NCBI GenBank assembly: GCA_017399685.1
Contig: JAFQBM010000049.1
Location: 1-64,000 of the forward strand
DNA: 64,000 nucleotides
Direction of reading: 5' to 3'
Source of the DNA: Lachnospiraceae bacterium
GTDB lineage: Bacteria; Bacillota; Clostridia; Lachnospirales; Lachnospiraceae
The position numbers and the translations under genes were made by a program. Position 1 is the stretch's first letter, and each line of letters starts with the position of its first letter. Under the pieces are notes generated by a model. It was not told the origin of the DNA. It worked only from the letters and a program-made list of their open reading frames with translations, and searched no databases. Shown piece after piece: positions 40,727 through 49,965 of the stretch.

Positions 40727-42493
40727 TTACTTATCCTCCTTCGAGTCAAAATCTCCCGAACCTTCCGTCTGGGATTCGTATACTTCACGATAAATTTCAT
40801 TACCTGCAAGCAATTCTTCATGAGTGCCAAAGGCATTTACCATACCATTATCCATAACAATAATTCGATCTGCTTCCTGTATAGAAGAAATACGCTGGGC
40901 AATGATAATCTTTGTAGTGTCCGGAATTTCGTCCCGAAACGCTCTACGAATCTTAGCATCCGTTGCAGTATCAACTGCACTGGTGGAATCGTCCAGAATC
41001 AAAATTTTCGGTTTTTTCAGCAATGCTCTGGCAATACAAAGACGTTGCTTTTGTCCACCGGATACATTGGTACCACCTTGCTCAATGTGGGTATTGTATC
41101 CATCCGGGAAGCGGTTGATGAACTCGTCAGCACAGGCTAAGGCACAGGCTCTCTGACATTCCTCATCCGTTGCATTTTTATCTCCCCAACGAAGATTTTC
41201 GTAGATTGAACCGGAAAATAATACATTGGCCTGTAATACCACAGATACCTGGTTACGAAGGGATTCCATGTCATATTCTTTTACATTTCTTCCGCCTACC
41301 AGCACTTCACCCTGATTTACATCATACAAACGACTAATAAGGTTTACCAGACTGGTTTTGGCACTACCGGTTCCACCGATAATTCCAATGGTTTCTCCAG
41401 ATTTAATACTAAGATTAATGTCCTTTAATATCGGTTCCTCTGCTCCTTCTTTGTATGCAAAGGTAACATTTTTAAATTCAATGTTTCCATTTTCTACTTC
41501 AAATACAGGTTTTTCCGGATTATGTAAATCACTTTCTTCCTCCAGAACTTCTGAAATACGCTTGATACTTGCGGTACTCATGGATACCATAACGAAAATC
41601 ATGGAAACCATCATAAGATTCATCAAAATATTCATACAGTAAGTCAAAAGACTCATTAATTCACCTGTAGAAAGTGAATCCGACACAATCATTTTTGCCC
41701 CAATCCAGCTAATCAGAATAATACAGGTATATGCTGTAAGCTGCATGATTGGCTGATTTAAAATAACATTGTTTTCTGCTTTTACGAAAATCTTATAAAT
41801 ATTTTCGCTGGCTTTATGAAATTTACTGGTTTCTTCTTCTTCTCTTACATAAGCCTTTACTACACGAATGGCAGATACATTTTCCTGTACCGACGCATTC
41901 AAGGCATCATACTTTGGAAATGCCTCGGAGAAAGTACGCATTGCCTTTTTTACAATAAATCCAATAATAAATGCCAGAATGATTAAGGCGATTAAATAAA
42001 TAGAAGCTAATCTTCCATTTATCATAAATGCCATAATCAAAGCACAAATCATGCTGGCAGGAGCTCTCATTGCCATACGTAAAATCATCTGATACGCATT
42101 TTGTACATTGGTTACATCTGTGGTAAGTCGGGTTACCAGACCTGCAGTACTGAACTTGTCAATATTTGAGAATGAATATGTCTGTATTTTGCTAAACATA
42201 CTTTCTCTTAAATTCTTTGCAAGACCTGTAGATGCCTTTGCTCCGTATACTCCACCCAGGACACCACCTAAAAATCCAATGGCTACTGCCACAAGCATAA
42301 TGGCACCTATCTTTAAAATGTGATTCATATCACCGGCATTCACACCTTTATCAACGATGGATGCCATAAGAAAAGGAATCATGGTTTCACAAACTACTTC
42401 CACCAGCATCCATATAGGCGTGGCAATGGATGAAGCTTTATATTCCTTTACTTCTTTTAAAATTCTTTTTACCTGATGCATTTTTACCTCCAT
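40727..42493 (-). CDS. ABC exporter half-transporter (heterodimer subunit A, degenerate site)
   Basis: A 588-residue protein with six helices and an NBD: Walker A GGTGSAKTS, signature VSGGQKQRLCIARAL and Walker B ILILDDSTSAVD. The catalytic Glu after Walker B is Asp (LDDS), and the P-loop has Ala for Gly (GSAKTS). These are hallmarks of the degenerate site in asymmetric heterodimeric ABC exporters. It is therefore the non-equivalent partner of the downstream subunit. The stop is one base before the partner ATG. Confidence 0.91.
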   Translation of the reverse strand: MEVKMHQVKRILKEVKEYKASSIATPIWMLVEVVCETMIPFLMASIVDKGVNAGDMNHILKIGAIMLVAVAIGFLGGVLGGVYGAKASTGLAKNLRESMFSKIQTYSFSNIDKFSTAGLVTRLTTDVTNVQNAYQMILRMAMRAPASMICALIMAFMINGRLASIYLIALIILAFIIGFIVKKAMRTFSEAFPKYDALNASVQENVSAIRVVKAYVREEEETSKFHKASENIYKIFVKAENNVILNQPIMQLTAYTCIILISWIGAKMIVSDSLSTGELMSLLTYCMNILMNLMMVSMIFVMVSMSTASIKRISEVLEEESDLHNPEKPVFEVENGNIEFKNVTFAYKEGAEEPILKDINLSIKSGETIGIIGGTGSAKTSLVNLISRLYDVNQGEVLVGGRNVKEYDMESLRNQVSVVLQANVLFSGSIYENLRWGDKNATDEECQRACALACADEFINRFPDGYNTHIEQGGTNVSGGQKQRLCIARALLKKPKILILDDSTSAVDTATDAKIRRAFRDEIPDTTKIIIAQRISSIQEADRIIVMDNGMVNAFGTHEELLAGNEIYREVYESQTEGSGDFDSKEDK

Positions 42494-42593
42494 TCCGGGA
42501 ATTATTTTTCTATTACAGATACTGACGATTCCAAGTCATTTTTTCTTTCAGTGTACTTTGAACGTAAAAACATGACCTTTTTCTGGTATCCTA

Positions 42594-43031
42594 TTATCCT
42601 AAGTTTTCCCTTATTTTTTTTAGAATCTGATACAGGGTTTCCACTTCCTCTTCTGTAATTCCTTCTATCATTTTCAGATTTGCCTCCTGAATGGCTTCAC
42701 TGATGGACTTATGTACCTCTTCGCCTTTCGGCATTAAAATCACCCGCTTTAATCTGGCATCATTTTCTACAGAAGTGCGGCTGATATAGCCTTTTTTCTC
42801 CATAATCTTAATCGTGGCTGTGACCGTGGAACGACCAATATGAAAGTGTTTTTCGATGTCCTTTTGATAGACTTCTTTTTCTTTGTTATCATAAAGATAT
42901 TTTAAAATCCATCCATTACTGGCAGTATATTCATCCAGTCCTAATTTTTTCAGTTTTCCATCGATTCGTCTTTTCATGGCACAGTCTAAACGATGCAGTT
43001 CGTATCCTACCCATAAATCTTTTTCCGTAAT
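42594..43031 (-). CDS. MarR-family regulator of ABC exporter (possible AUU start)
   Basis: A winged-helix repressor encoded upstream of the two ABC genes. The ATG at 42,977 gives 127 residues, but the same frame continues upstream for 18 codons that read like the normal MarR helix 1 (DLWVGYELHRLDCAMKRRID). The frame opens at an ATT (43,029-43,031) directly after a TGA, with GAGGTG close by. The gene probably starts at that ATT or another rare codon; I have included it. The HTH is EKHFHIGRSTVTATIKIMEKKG and the wing ENDARLKRVILMPKG. It likely represses its own operon; repeated GAAC half-sites lie downstream of the promoter. Confidence 0.8.
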   Translation of the reverse strand: MTEKDLWVGYELHRLDCAMKRRIDGKLKKLGLDEYTASNGWILKYLYDNKEKEVYQKDIEKHFHIGRSTVTATIKIMEKKGYISRTSVENDARLKRVILMPKGEEVHKSISEAIQEANLKMIEGITEEEVETLYQILKKIRENLG

Positions 43032-43171
43032 TCACACCTCATTTCTTCTTGGAATATTTTGTTTTTGAAACTTTCTTTTTCAATCAAGTATTACGGTCAT
43101 GAACCAAAAGCGGAAAGCAAAAGGCAGAAGAATTTGAATTTTATCCATCCCTTTTAGACATCTTCCAGTGT

Positions 43172-43224
43172 TGTTCATAAACCGTTCACATTTTGTTCAT
43201 TTTCGAATTGTTCACAAATGAACT
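43172..43224 (-). promoter_or_regulatory. Putative MarR operator array
   Basis: On the minus strand, four (A/G)TGAAC half-sites occur in 53 bases. One is part of the palindrome GTTCATTTGTGAAC. They lie just after the predicted start of transcription, a good place for repression. Confidence 0.5.
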
Positions 43225-43236
43225 ATTTCGTTAGTA

Positions 43237-43264
43237 ATTATAGCATGTTAGTTTTAGATGTCAA
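43237..43264 (-). promoter_or_regulatory. Promoter of MarR-ABC operon
   Basis: On the minus strand, TTGACA (43,259-43,264) and TATAAT (43,237-43,242) with a 16-bp spacer. Confidence 0.75.
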
Positions 43265-43307
43265 GATGAAAAAACAAATACGATTCCAAAATCCTCCACA
43301 TATTCTA

Positions 43308-43335
43308 TTGACAAATCATCTGGATAATCTATAAT
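43308..43335 (+). promoter_or_regulatory. Promoter of DUF234 ATPase gene
   Basis: TTGACA (43,308-43,313) and TATAAT (43,330-43,335) with a 16-bp spacer, about 40 bases before the ATG. Confidence 0.7.
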
Positions 43336-43382
43336 TAACTTTAGAGTAAATTACTTTTATTTCACTTTAAGGAGATGATACT

Positions 43383-44789
43383 ATGCCTGAAACCTTTATC
43401 GGCAGAGAGCAAGAACTTGCTGATTTGAACGAACTTTATTCACAAGATAAGTTTCAGCTTTTTGTTCTATATGGTCGTAGACGTGTTGGTAAGACAACTC
43501 TGCTCAACGAATTCTGCAAAGACAAGGATACCATTTTCTATTCCGCTGAGCAGAGCAACAACAAGCTTAATCTTGAAAAATTTTCATCAAGAGTTTTTAA
43601 CTATTACGACGAAAACAATTTAGAACCTTTTTCCTCCTGGACTAACGCATTGTCCTATATCGACGAACGTCAAAAGAGTGAAAAACTGGTGCTTGTAATC
43701 GATGAGTTTCCCTATATTGTGAAAAAGAACAAGGCTCTGCTTTCAGAACTTCAGCATTTGATTGACCATAAGCTTACAAAAGGAAATCTTTTTATGATAC
43801 TTTGTGGAAGCTATATGGGATTTATGGAAAAGGAAGTCCTCGGTTCAAAGAGTCCCCTATTTGGAAGAAGAACCGCACAGCTTCATATGAAACCCTTTAA
43901 CTATCAGACCAGTTCCATTTTCCTAGATGGCTTCTCTGATACGCAAAAGCTTGAGCTATACGGTGCATTCGGTGGCACTCCGCTATATTTACAGCAGATA
44001 AATCCTAAAGAAAATTTTAAAGAAAATATTAAGAGAGCATATCTTAAAGTGACTTCTTATCTTTATGAAGAAACACTACTACTTCTTCGTCAGGAAGTAC
44101 AGGAACCGGGTGTTTACAGTGCAATTATTGAAGCTATCGCAAGTGGACATACAAAAGCAAATGAGATTTCTACCAAAATCGGTGAAGATTCTGCAAAATG
44201 CCTGAAATATATTAAGACTTTATGCGAACTAGGCATACTACACAAGGAAACTCCGTTTGGCGAAAAGGACTCCTCCCGAAAAACTATTTATGGCATTTCT
44301 GATTTTATGTTCCGATTCTGGTATCGTTATGTCTTTGCAAACAGAACACTTATTGAAACCGGCGCACAACAAGCTTTATGGACCAAACGTATTGAACCTG
44401 ATTACAACAGCTATATGGGACTTGTTTTCGAGAAAGTCTGTACTGATTATCTTAGTGTAAAAAACGCAAAGGGAGAGCTTCCGATTCTCTTTACTTCTAT
44501 CGGAAGATGGTGGGGAACTAACCCTGCTACTCATGTTCAGGAAGAAATTGATCTAATTGCAAATGATGGAAAGGATTATATTTTTGGTGAGTGCAAATGG
44601 AGAAATGAGAAACTTGACCTTTCCGTTCTTCGTGAACTAAAAAATAAAGCTGACATATACAGTAAAAACAGAAAACGTACTTATTATGTCCTTTTTTCCA
44701 AATCAGGATTTACCGACGCTGTAATAAACGAGGCAAATTCCGATAACAGCATTATGCTTATAGAACTGAGTGATCTTATGAATTTCTGA
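43383..44789 (+). CDS. DUF234 AAA ATPase with nuclease-like C-terminus
   Basis: A 468-residue protein of the archaeal-type ATPase/DUF234 group. An N-terminal AAA module (FIGREQELADL; Walker A YGRRRVGKTTL at 30-40; Walker B VLVIDEFPYI) is followed by a winged-helix region and a C-terminal PD-(D/E)XK-like domain with EIDLIANDG and FGECKW near residues 385-405. The function of the family is unsettled; a link to DNA processing or mobile elements is inferred from the nuclease fold. AAGGAG precedes the ATG. It is a stand-alone gene between the MarR operon and a broken response regulator. Confidence 0.9.
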   Translation: MPETFIGREQELADLNELYSQDKFQLFVLYGRRRVGKTTLLNEFCKDKDTIFYSAEQSNNKLNLEKFSSRVFNYYDENNLEPFSSWTNALSYIDERQKSEKLVLVIDEFPYIVKKNKALLSELQHLIDHKLTKGNLFMILCGSYMGFMEKEVLGSKSPLFGRRTAQLHMKPFNYQTSSIFLDGFSDTQKLELYGAFGGTPLYLQQINPKENFKENIKRAYLKVTSYLYEETLLLLRQEVQEPGVYSAIIEAIASGHTKANEISTKIGEDSAKCLKYIKTLCELGILHKETPFGEKDSSRKTIYGISDFMFRFWYRYVFANRTLIETGAQQALWTKRIEPDYNSYMGLVFEKVCTDYLSVKNAKGELPILFTSIGRWWGTNPATHVQEEIDLIANDGKDYIFGECKWRNEKLDLSVLRELKNKADIYSKNRKRTYYVLFSKSGFTDAVINEANSDNSIMLIELSDLMNF

Positions 44790-45143
44790 TATAAGCCCGG
44801 ACAGTGCTTTCTTATTACAAAGAATTCCAAAAGATATTTAGGTTAGTTTTTACCAAAATATCTTTTGGAAACGTATGTAATAATTTTAAATCCAAATCTA
44901 TCTTTCAAACCAACATTACCATCATATAATTTAGAATTTATTCCATCAAGTATCAAATATGGTATAGTTATCGAAATACAAAAAGCACCTGGATTTCTCC
45001 AAATGCCCTATTGATTATTATTTAATTAAAGATATAATAAAAGCGTAATTATTCAGGATGGGCGGTGTATCCATCATCTTTTATCGCATAAGTGGATTTT
45101 TTGCATGAAATCTGACTATTTTATTGCGAAAAGTTTTTATTCC
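44790..45143. other. Intergenic region with long inverted repeat
   Basis: A near-perfect inverted repeat at about 44,822-44,871 (TTCCAAAAGATATTT pairs with AAATATCTTTTGGAA) follows the ATPase stop. It lacks a U-tract. No gene is seen in the rest, which may hold decayed remains of the two-component locus to its right. Confidence 0.5.
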
Positions 45144-45461
45144 TCAAAGCTGGCGTAAACGGTCACCAATCACCCCTCCAATGTCAAACCCTGTAATTCG
45201 ATCAGTTTCACTGGTTCTTGCACTGGCAAAAATAACAGGAACTGTGGACACCTGTCTCAGTTCCTTGCATAACTCAAATCCGGTTGTATCCGGCAAGTTA
45301 ATATCCAATAATATCAAATGATAGGTATTGTCTGATAAAAGTGCAAAAGCCTCATCACTGTCTTTCGCACAGGCCACCTCATAACCATAGCCTTCTAACA
45401 TATCTGAAATGATGAAGGAAAGGTCTTCGTCATCGTCGATGATTAATATTTGTTTTTTCAT
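45144..45461 (-). pseudogene. Truncated response regulator (receiver only)
   Basis: A 105-codon frame with a sound SD (AAGGAG) encodes a normal OmpR-type receiver up to DRITGFDIGG: LIDDDEDLS, acceptor Asp in LILLDINLPDTTG, and SAR where Thr/Ser is expected. After GFDIGG, where DDYLxKPF should follow, the frame ends in unrelated residues (VIGDRLRQL) and stops. The switch Lys and the DNA-binding domain are missing. No histidine kinase is adjacent. I treat it as a remnant of a two-component regulator. Confidence 0.7.
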
Positions 45462-45482
45462 ACGTGCTCCTTGTCCTTTCCA

Positions 45483-46067
45483 TTAAAAAATGCCTTTTAG
45501 AAATATTTCTACTCCAATAAAAATTAAAATAAGTCCTCCCAAAATAGTAGCCTTATTAGAAAACTTTGTACCAAATCGTTTTCCAATTCCAATACCTGCC
45601 AGGCAAATCACAAAGGTTACTACTGCAATGATCAATGCACTCACCAATGCCATAGGCAGGTTATATCCTGAATTAGTAACACCTACAGACAAGGCATCGA
45701 TGGAAGTAGCCACCCCTTGAACCATTAAAGCCACGAATCCCAATGCGGGACTTTCTTCTTCCTCATCCTTGTTTTTGATTCCATCCATTAACATCTTTCC
45801 ACCAATAAAAACAAGTAAAATCAGTGCAATCCATGGTACAAACTTTTCAAATGCCTCAAAATACTGCATCACGGTATGCACACATATCCACCCAATCATG
45901 GGCATTAACGCCTGAAAACCGGCAAATACACCTGCAACACCCGCCATTTTTGACTTTTTCATTTTCGGGTCCTGTAATCCATTCGCTAAGGATACGGAAA
46001 AGGCATCCATCGCCAATCCAACACCTAGTAAAATACTGTTGATAAAAAAAACTAAGTTCCAATTCAT
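45483..46067 (-). CDS. mntP: Manganese efflux pump MntP
   Basis: A 194-residue membrane protein with six predicted helices and two internal repeats, each with an acidic motif: GLAMDAFSVSLANG in the first and ATSIDALSVGVTNSG in the second. These Asp residues bind the ion in MntP/YebN. It exports Mn2+. Expression is predicted to be switched on by Mn2+ through the yybP-ykoY riboswitch in its leader. GAGGAAG precedes the ATG. It is encoded alone. Confidence 0.95.
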   Translation of the reverse strand: MNWNLVFFINSILLGVGLAMDAFSVSLANGLQDPKMKKSKMAGVAGVFAGFQALMPMIGWICVHTVMQYFEAFEKFVPWIALILLVFIGGKMLMDGIKNKDEEEESPALGFVALMVQGVATSIDALSVGVTNSGYNLPMALVSALIIAVVTFVICLAGIGIGKRFGTKFSNKATILGGLILIFIGVEIFLKGIF

Positions 46068-46185
46068 TGGTATCTTCCTCCGTGTAATAAAGTAAGCCTT
46101 GATGATTCACAATGCTTGCATACCATATTTTATGGTTAAGGCCGTGAATCATCTTGGTTAAATCATGGTCTTTATTGAATATTTT

Positions 46186-46213
46186 TGTTACTGTTCACGT
46201 GTGGACAGTAACA
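46186..46213. repeat. Palindrome of the GTTACTGT family
   Basis: TGTTACTGTTCAC pairs with GTGGACAGTAACA, closely matching the palindrome at 5,208-5,235. It lies between the mntP start and its riboswitch. Confidence 0.6.
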
Positions 46214-46273
46214 TATTTTCTGGCATAGAAAAACTCAGGCACAGCATTGCCACACCTGAGTCAAACATTCCAA

Positions 46274-46317
46274 TAAAAAAGACTACACGTATAGCATAAA
46301 AGTTATACATGAGTCTC
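46274..46317 (-). terminator. Riboswitch terminator before mntP
   Basis: On the minus strand, AGACTCATGTATA pairs with TATACGTGTAGTCT, followed by TTTTTTATT. The 5' arm overlaps the conserved CGAGACT strand of the aptamer. Confidence 0.8.
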
Positions 46318-46398
46318 GCATTTTAAAACAAGCCAGGCCAAAAGGCCAGTATGTTGACTTGTTACGTGCCGAAACACGCTTGCTACTCCCTCACCGGA
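46306..46398 (-). promoter_or_regulatory. yybP-ykoY (Mn2+) riboswitch of mntP
   Basis: On the minus strand, GGGAGTAGCAAGCGTG, AACAAGTCAACATACTGGCC and GCGAGACT are in the family order. The promoter lies immediately upstream (TTGAAA 46,434-46,439, TATACT 46,411-46,416, 17 bp). The association with mntP is the classic genetic context of this riboswitch. Confidence 0.93.
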
Positions 46399-46497
46399 AA
46401 ATATAATGGTAGTATATCATTTAAGGAGGATTTTTTCAAGATGTTTTTGTAGTAAATGACATTTGTTCACCCCTTCACTCATAAACTTTTCTAATTC

Positions 46498-47199
46498 CTA
46501 TCGTTTCTCAATCATCAAATGATGAAAAAACGCAATATCCTTATATCCATCCATATCAGATACCCGCATTTCGACCTCTACCATTTTCTCCTGCCAATCA
46601 GCATCTTTATGTATCTCTTGATTCTGCTGCATGTCCCAGAACGTTCTCATACCAAGTGTCTTTGTAATCCTAAGTTCCGGACACCATGTTTCAATATCAG
46701 AATCTTCATAATAACGAATCGCTCCGTACTTGGAAGCCATACCATCATTTCCATCTAACAGACTGTGTGCATGTTCAAAATCATTTAAAAGTACAACCAT
46801 CTGCATCACTCTTCCTGCGCGGTTATGTTTCACAATGGAAATCTTTCCATCCGATTTTAGAACTCTTGCAAGTTCCTTAACAATATCTTCTCTATCCTCA
46901 GCGTACTCTAAGACATTATGGCAAATAACCAAATCAAAGGTCTCATCAGCAAATTTATGCACTTCCTCGGTACTTCCGGTAATTTGTGTATATTGATTAT
47001 CTGCCCATCGTTCCTTTATACTTTCTTCATCCGGTTCAATGGCTGTTACATCATTATGTTCTGCCAGATAATTTGCAGTTATTCCAATACCACTGCCAAA
47101 ATCAAGTATCTTCTTATCATGAATGTTTCCTAATTGTTTCCACACAATTTTCTTCATGAGACATTCCCATGGTTGTAAATCTGTCACTTTTCTACTCAC
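46498..47199 (-). CDS. Class I SAM-dependent methyltransferase
   Basis: A 233-residue methyltransferase with motif I KILDFGSGIGITANYL, motif II VTAIEPDEES, motif IV FDLVICHNVLEYAEDRE and ELARVLKSDGKISIVKHN. It starts with GTG, which overlaps the stop of the upstream GNAT gene by one base, with GGAG positioned eight bases before. The C-terminal part (RTFWDMQQNQEIHKD) resembles methyltransferases acting on tRNA or small molecules, but the substrate cannot be named. Co-translated with the acetyltransferase, it may act on the same molecule. Confidence 0.86.
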   Translation of the reverse strand: MSRKVTDLQPWECLMKKIVWKQLGNIHDKKILDFGSGIGITANYLAEHNDVTAIEPDEESIKERWADNQYTQITGSTEEVHKFADETFDLVICHNVLEYAEDREDIVKELARVLKSDGKISIVKHNRAGRVMQMVVLLNDFEHAHSLLDGNDGMASKYGAIRYYEDSDIETWCPELRITKTLGMRTFWDMQQNQEIHKDADWQEKMVEVEMRVSDMDGYKDIAFFHHLMIEKR

Positions 47200-47666
47200 T
47201 ATACCAGCTCCATTTCATCCTGCATTTTTACGAATCCGTATTTCTCGTATAATGGTCGTCCCATATCTGTTGCCTCTAATGCAATCTGTAACACACCTTG
47301 TTCCTTCGCATCCTTTACCAGTAAATCCAATGTATGAAATGCAATTCCCTGTCTACGGTATTCCGGGGAAGTATACATATTCATAATATAAGCCTTTTTG
47401 CCCCTTGGATTATGATAAGTGGGCATAACCTGATAAAAGCTGACACCACCTGCACCGATAAACGTTCCGTTATCATATACCAGATATGCTATGTGTTCTC
47501 CAGTTTCCAATGCCCGCTTGTAATATGTATAAGATTCCTTCTCTACCATAGACATATCCACATCATTGGACAACTTATTTGCTGCACGAAGAACGATAAT
47601 TCTTGTTCTTACCAGTTCTTCGATGTCATCTATGGTTGCTTTTTTGTATTCAAAAATAGTATTCAT
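47199..47666 (-). CDS. GNAT family N-acetyltransferase
   Basis: A 155-residue acetyltransferase with the acetyl-CoA loop YRRQGIAFHTLDLLV and the preceding strand KAYIMNMYTSPE. An N-terminal sequence ATIDDIEELVRTRI is usual for GNAT proteins. A GGGAG site precedes the ATG. The gene overlaps the downstream methyltransferase by one base. The substrate is unknown. Confidence 0.88.
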   Translation of the reverse strand: MNTIFEYKKATIDDIEELVRTRIIVLRAANKLSNDVDMSMVEKESYTYYKRALETGEHIAYLVYDNGTFIGAGGVSFYQVMPTYHNPRGKKAYIMNMYTSPEYRRQGIAFHTLDLLVKDAKEQGVLQIALEATDMGRPLYEKYGFVKMQDEMELV

Positions 47667-47710
47667 TTCAATCTCCCTTCTAACACATACATAATCACAT
47701 CATAATTCTT

Positions 47711-48811
47711 CTATTCCACCGGCTCTTGGCTTAGTAATACGACTCCTTCTTTACAATGGGTAAGCTTAAGTAAAACACTTCCATAGGTGGTTTTCGCCGA
47801 AACATTACCTGCAGGATATTCGTATAACATCACATTCCCACGATTCCACTCATATACTTTTATTATTGCTACTTTATTATGAATAATATAAGAATGAAAA
47901 ACAACTTCCTTTGCGTAAATAAACTTTGCTTTTCTTTTACTATTCACCCTCTTAATAAGAGTCAGCAACCAATAAAATACCGCCAGTCCCGCAAAACAAG
48001 CCATTCCAAACGGCAGTATCTTCCATAAAGGATACTCCTCGTTTATGCTTATAACAACACTTATGATAATCATACAAACAATGATTATGATACTGTAAAT
48101 CTTTGCCTTTTGCAACGCTGCTCTTTGCACCATTTTAACATACCGGTTCGCAAACGATTCTTTCTCTTCATCAGAAAGTGAATGTCCGTTTTTATCTATT
48201 TTTAACACGCTTGGGTGTGGAACTCGTATGCCTCGTTCTAATACGTCAGTAGGTACCAACGCATAATTTGATATCATTCCCCTTAATTCGTCATTCAATT
48301 TTACCAATTGAAAATCCGTATCTGAGGAATATAGAATGATCATTCTCTTACCTATGTCTTCCGGCATAATATCATAAGCACAAGAAGGATAATCGATAAC
48401 AATCGGTCTTCCATCTTCATTTAACACATCATCTTCTATGTAAGAAAATCGATCTGACGTATCTACTGCAACAATGGTGACACCATTTATCATAATATTC
48501 TTTTGTTTTGTATACTTCTTTGCTAATTTATTTGCCCAAAAGACATACATCATCCTGGAAATAGCAATCTTTAAAGGGAAAATTAAGGCTATCATAAACA
48601 GTTTCATTCCTAACTCTATTCCCTCGTTGTTAATTCCAATTCTTTCCTCAAATACAGAGAGCAAAGCAATTGTTAATATAACAGAAATAACTACACTCAT
48701 AATAAGCGGTGCAGACTTACTATCCGATGCTGTCTGAAAAATACCTTTTAACATTTGTTTTCTATTTTTGTATAATAATCGCTTTTCTTCTTTTGAACAT
48801 AATCGTTTCAT
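47711..48811 (-). CDS. Integral membrane protein, unknown
   Basis: A 366-residue protein with four predicted helices in two pairs (about 38-58 and 68-90; 240-262 and 270-290) and two soluble parts, one between the pairs and one at the C-terminus. No domain is recognised. The middle section (RMIILYSSDTDFQLVKLND) and the tail (VVFHSYIIHNKVAIIKVYEW) look like small beta-rich domains. GAGG lies ten bases before the ATG. It is upstream of the GNAT-methyltransferase pair on the same strand, separated by 44 bases. Confidence 0.7.
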   Translation of the reverse strand: MKRLCSKEEKRLLYKNRKQMLKGIFQTASDSKSAPLIMSVVISVILTIALLSVFEERIGINNEGIELGMKLFMIALIFPLKIAISRMMYVFWANKLAKKYTKQKNIMINGVTIVAVDTSDRFSYIEDDVLNEDGRPIVIDYPSCAYDIMPEDIGKRMIILYSSDTDFQLVKLNDELRGMISNYALVPTDVLERGIRVPHPSVLKIDKNGHSLSDEEKESFANRYVKMVQRAALQKAKIYSIIIIVCMIIISVVISINEEYPLWKILPFGMACFAGLAVFYWLLTLIKRVNSKRKAKFIYAKEVVFHSYIIHNKVAIIKVYEWNRGNVMLYEYPAGNVSAKTTYGSVLLKLTHCKEGVVLLSQEPVE

Positions 48812-48861
48812 ATTTTCTGTTCCTCAAGCCTAATATAGTTATTGATATCCTCTTTTGTAAC

Positions 48862-49923
48862 CTATTTATCCAGATATATCTTTTTCTGTTTCATGTCTAC
48901 TTTTGCAATAACACCATACTGCAATGCACATCGTGGTGTTGCATGTCCAAAATTCACATTATAAACAATGGGAAGTTCCTCATTATCTATCACTTTTATA
49001 AGAATATCTTTATATTCCTGATAATAAACTTCGTCCTGTGGTTTTCCCACCAACACGCCATTTATCACATCGAATACACCTTTTTCTTTTAGTAACAAAA
49101 TTTCCTTTTCAAATAATTCCGGAATTGGTTTTTCTTCGCAGGTTTCTATAAACAAAATTTTTTCGGTCCACTCTTTTTTATCCGGAAACAGCCCATATCT
49201 TTCGCAAATTTCCTTTTCATCTTCATATCGGGTATTTGTCAATATATCATAAAAACTTTCCAGACATCCTCCTAATAATTCCCCTTGAAAAATTTCACTT
49301 CCTTGCAAAAGTTCAAATCCCCGTTCTTCTTTATGTGTGATTCTATCTGTTCCTATTGCAGCACGGGAAAAATCTTCTCTTTCTTCATACCATATTTCAC
49401 TGGATACAATTTCACTGGATTCATATCCTTCCAAATAGCTTTCAAATGCCATTTTGCTATATGGTAACATCTCATTTGCAATTTCTCCCAAGTCACAAAT
49501 AAAAGTTGGACCATAATAAGTAGACAAGCCCAGCTTGTAAAGCATTAAATGATTTACCGTAGTGTCTGAAAATCCAGTAAATAATTTAGGATGTTTCTCT
49601 ACCGCTTCTATAAATTCAGCATCTTCCATCAAATAGGGTAAAAGTCTGTATGTATCATCGCCACCGATTGCACAAATAATGCCTGCAATAGAATCATCTA
49701 AAAAAGCATCTTTTAAATCCTTCGCTCTTGCCTCCGGATGAGCCTGTAAATATTTAATTCCTTTCAAAGCATTGGGCATAAATACCGGCTCCAAACCATA
49801 GTCTTTTAATCTTTTTACACCGATTTCTATATTATGACTGCAAAATTCCTCCCCTAACATTCCGCTTGATAAACTGACAATTGCTACCTTGTCACCTTTT
49901 CTTAATTTTCTTGCATAGTTCAT
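48862..49923 (-). CDS. S66 family LD-carboxypeptidase (MccF-like)
   Basis: A peptidase of about 353 residues. The start is set at 49,923 (MNYARKLRKGDKV) with AAAGGAA upstream. The S66 fold is marked by VAIVSLSSG, the nucleophile Ser in FTGFSDTT, Glu in GGCLESF and His in NFGHATPR, completing the Ser-Glu-His triad. Members cleave LD-tetrapeptides of murein or, in the MccF branch, inactivate microcin C-like nucleotide peptides. Length and the central insert (SSEIWYEERED...) favour the MccF-like subgroup, but the substrate is not determined. Confidence 0.88.
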   Translation of the reverse strand: MNYARKLRKGDKVAIVSLSSGMLGEEFCSHNIEIGVKRLKDYGLEPVFMPNALKGIKYLQAHPEARAKDLKDAFLDDSIAGIICAIGGDDTYRLLPYLMEDAEFIEAVEKHPKLFTGFSDTTVNHLMLYKLGLSTYYGPTFICDLGEIANEMLPYSKMAFESYLEGYESSEIVSSEIWYEEREDFSRAAIGTDRITHKEERGFELLQGSEIFQGELLGGCLESFYDILTNTRYEDEKEICERYGLFPDKKEWTEKILFIETCEEKPIPELFEKEILLLKEKGVFDVINGVLVGKPQDEVYYQEYKDILIKVIDNEELPIVYNVNFGHATPRCALQYGVIAKVDMKQKKIYLDK

Positions 49924-49965
49924 ATTTCTATTCCTTTCTGTACGTATATCTCTCATCCTGCTAAT

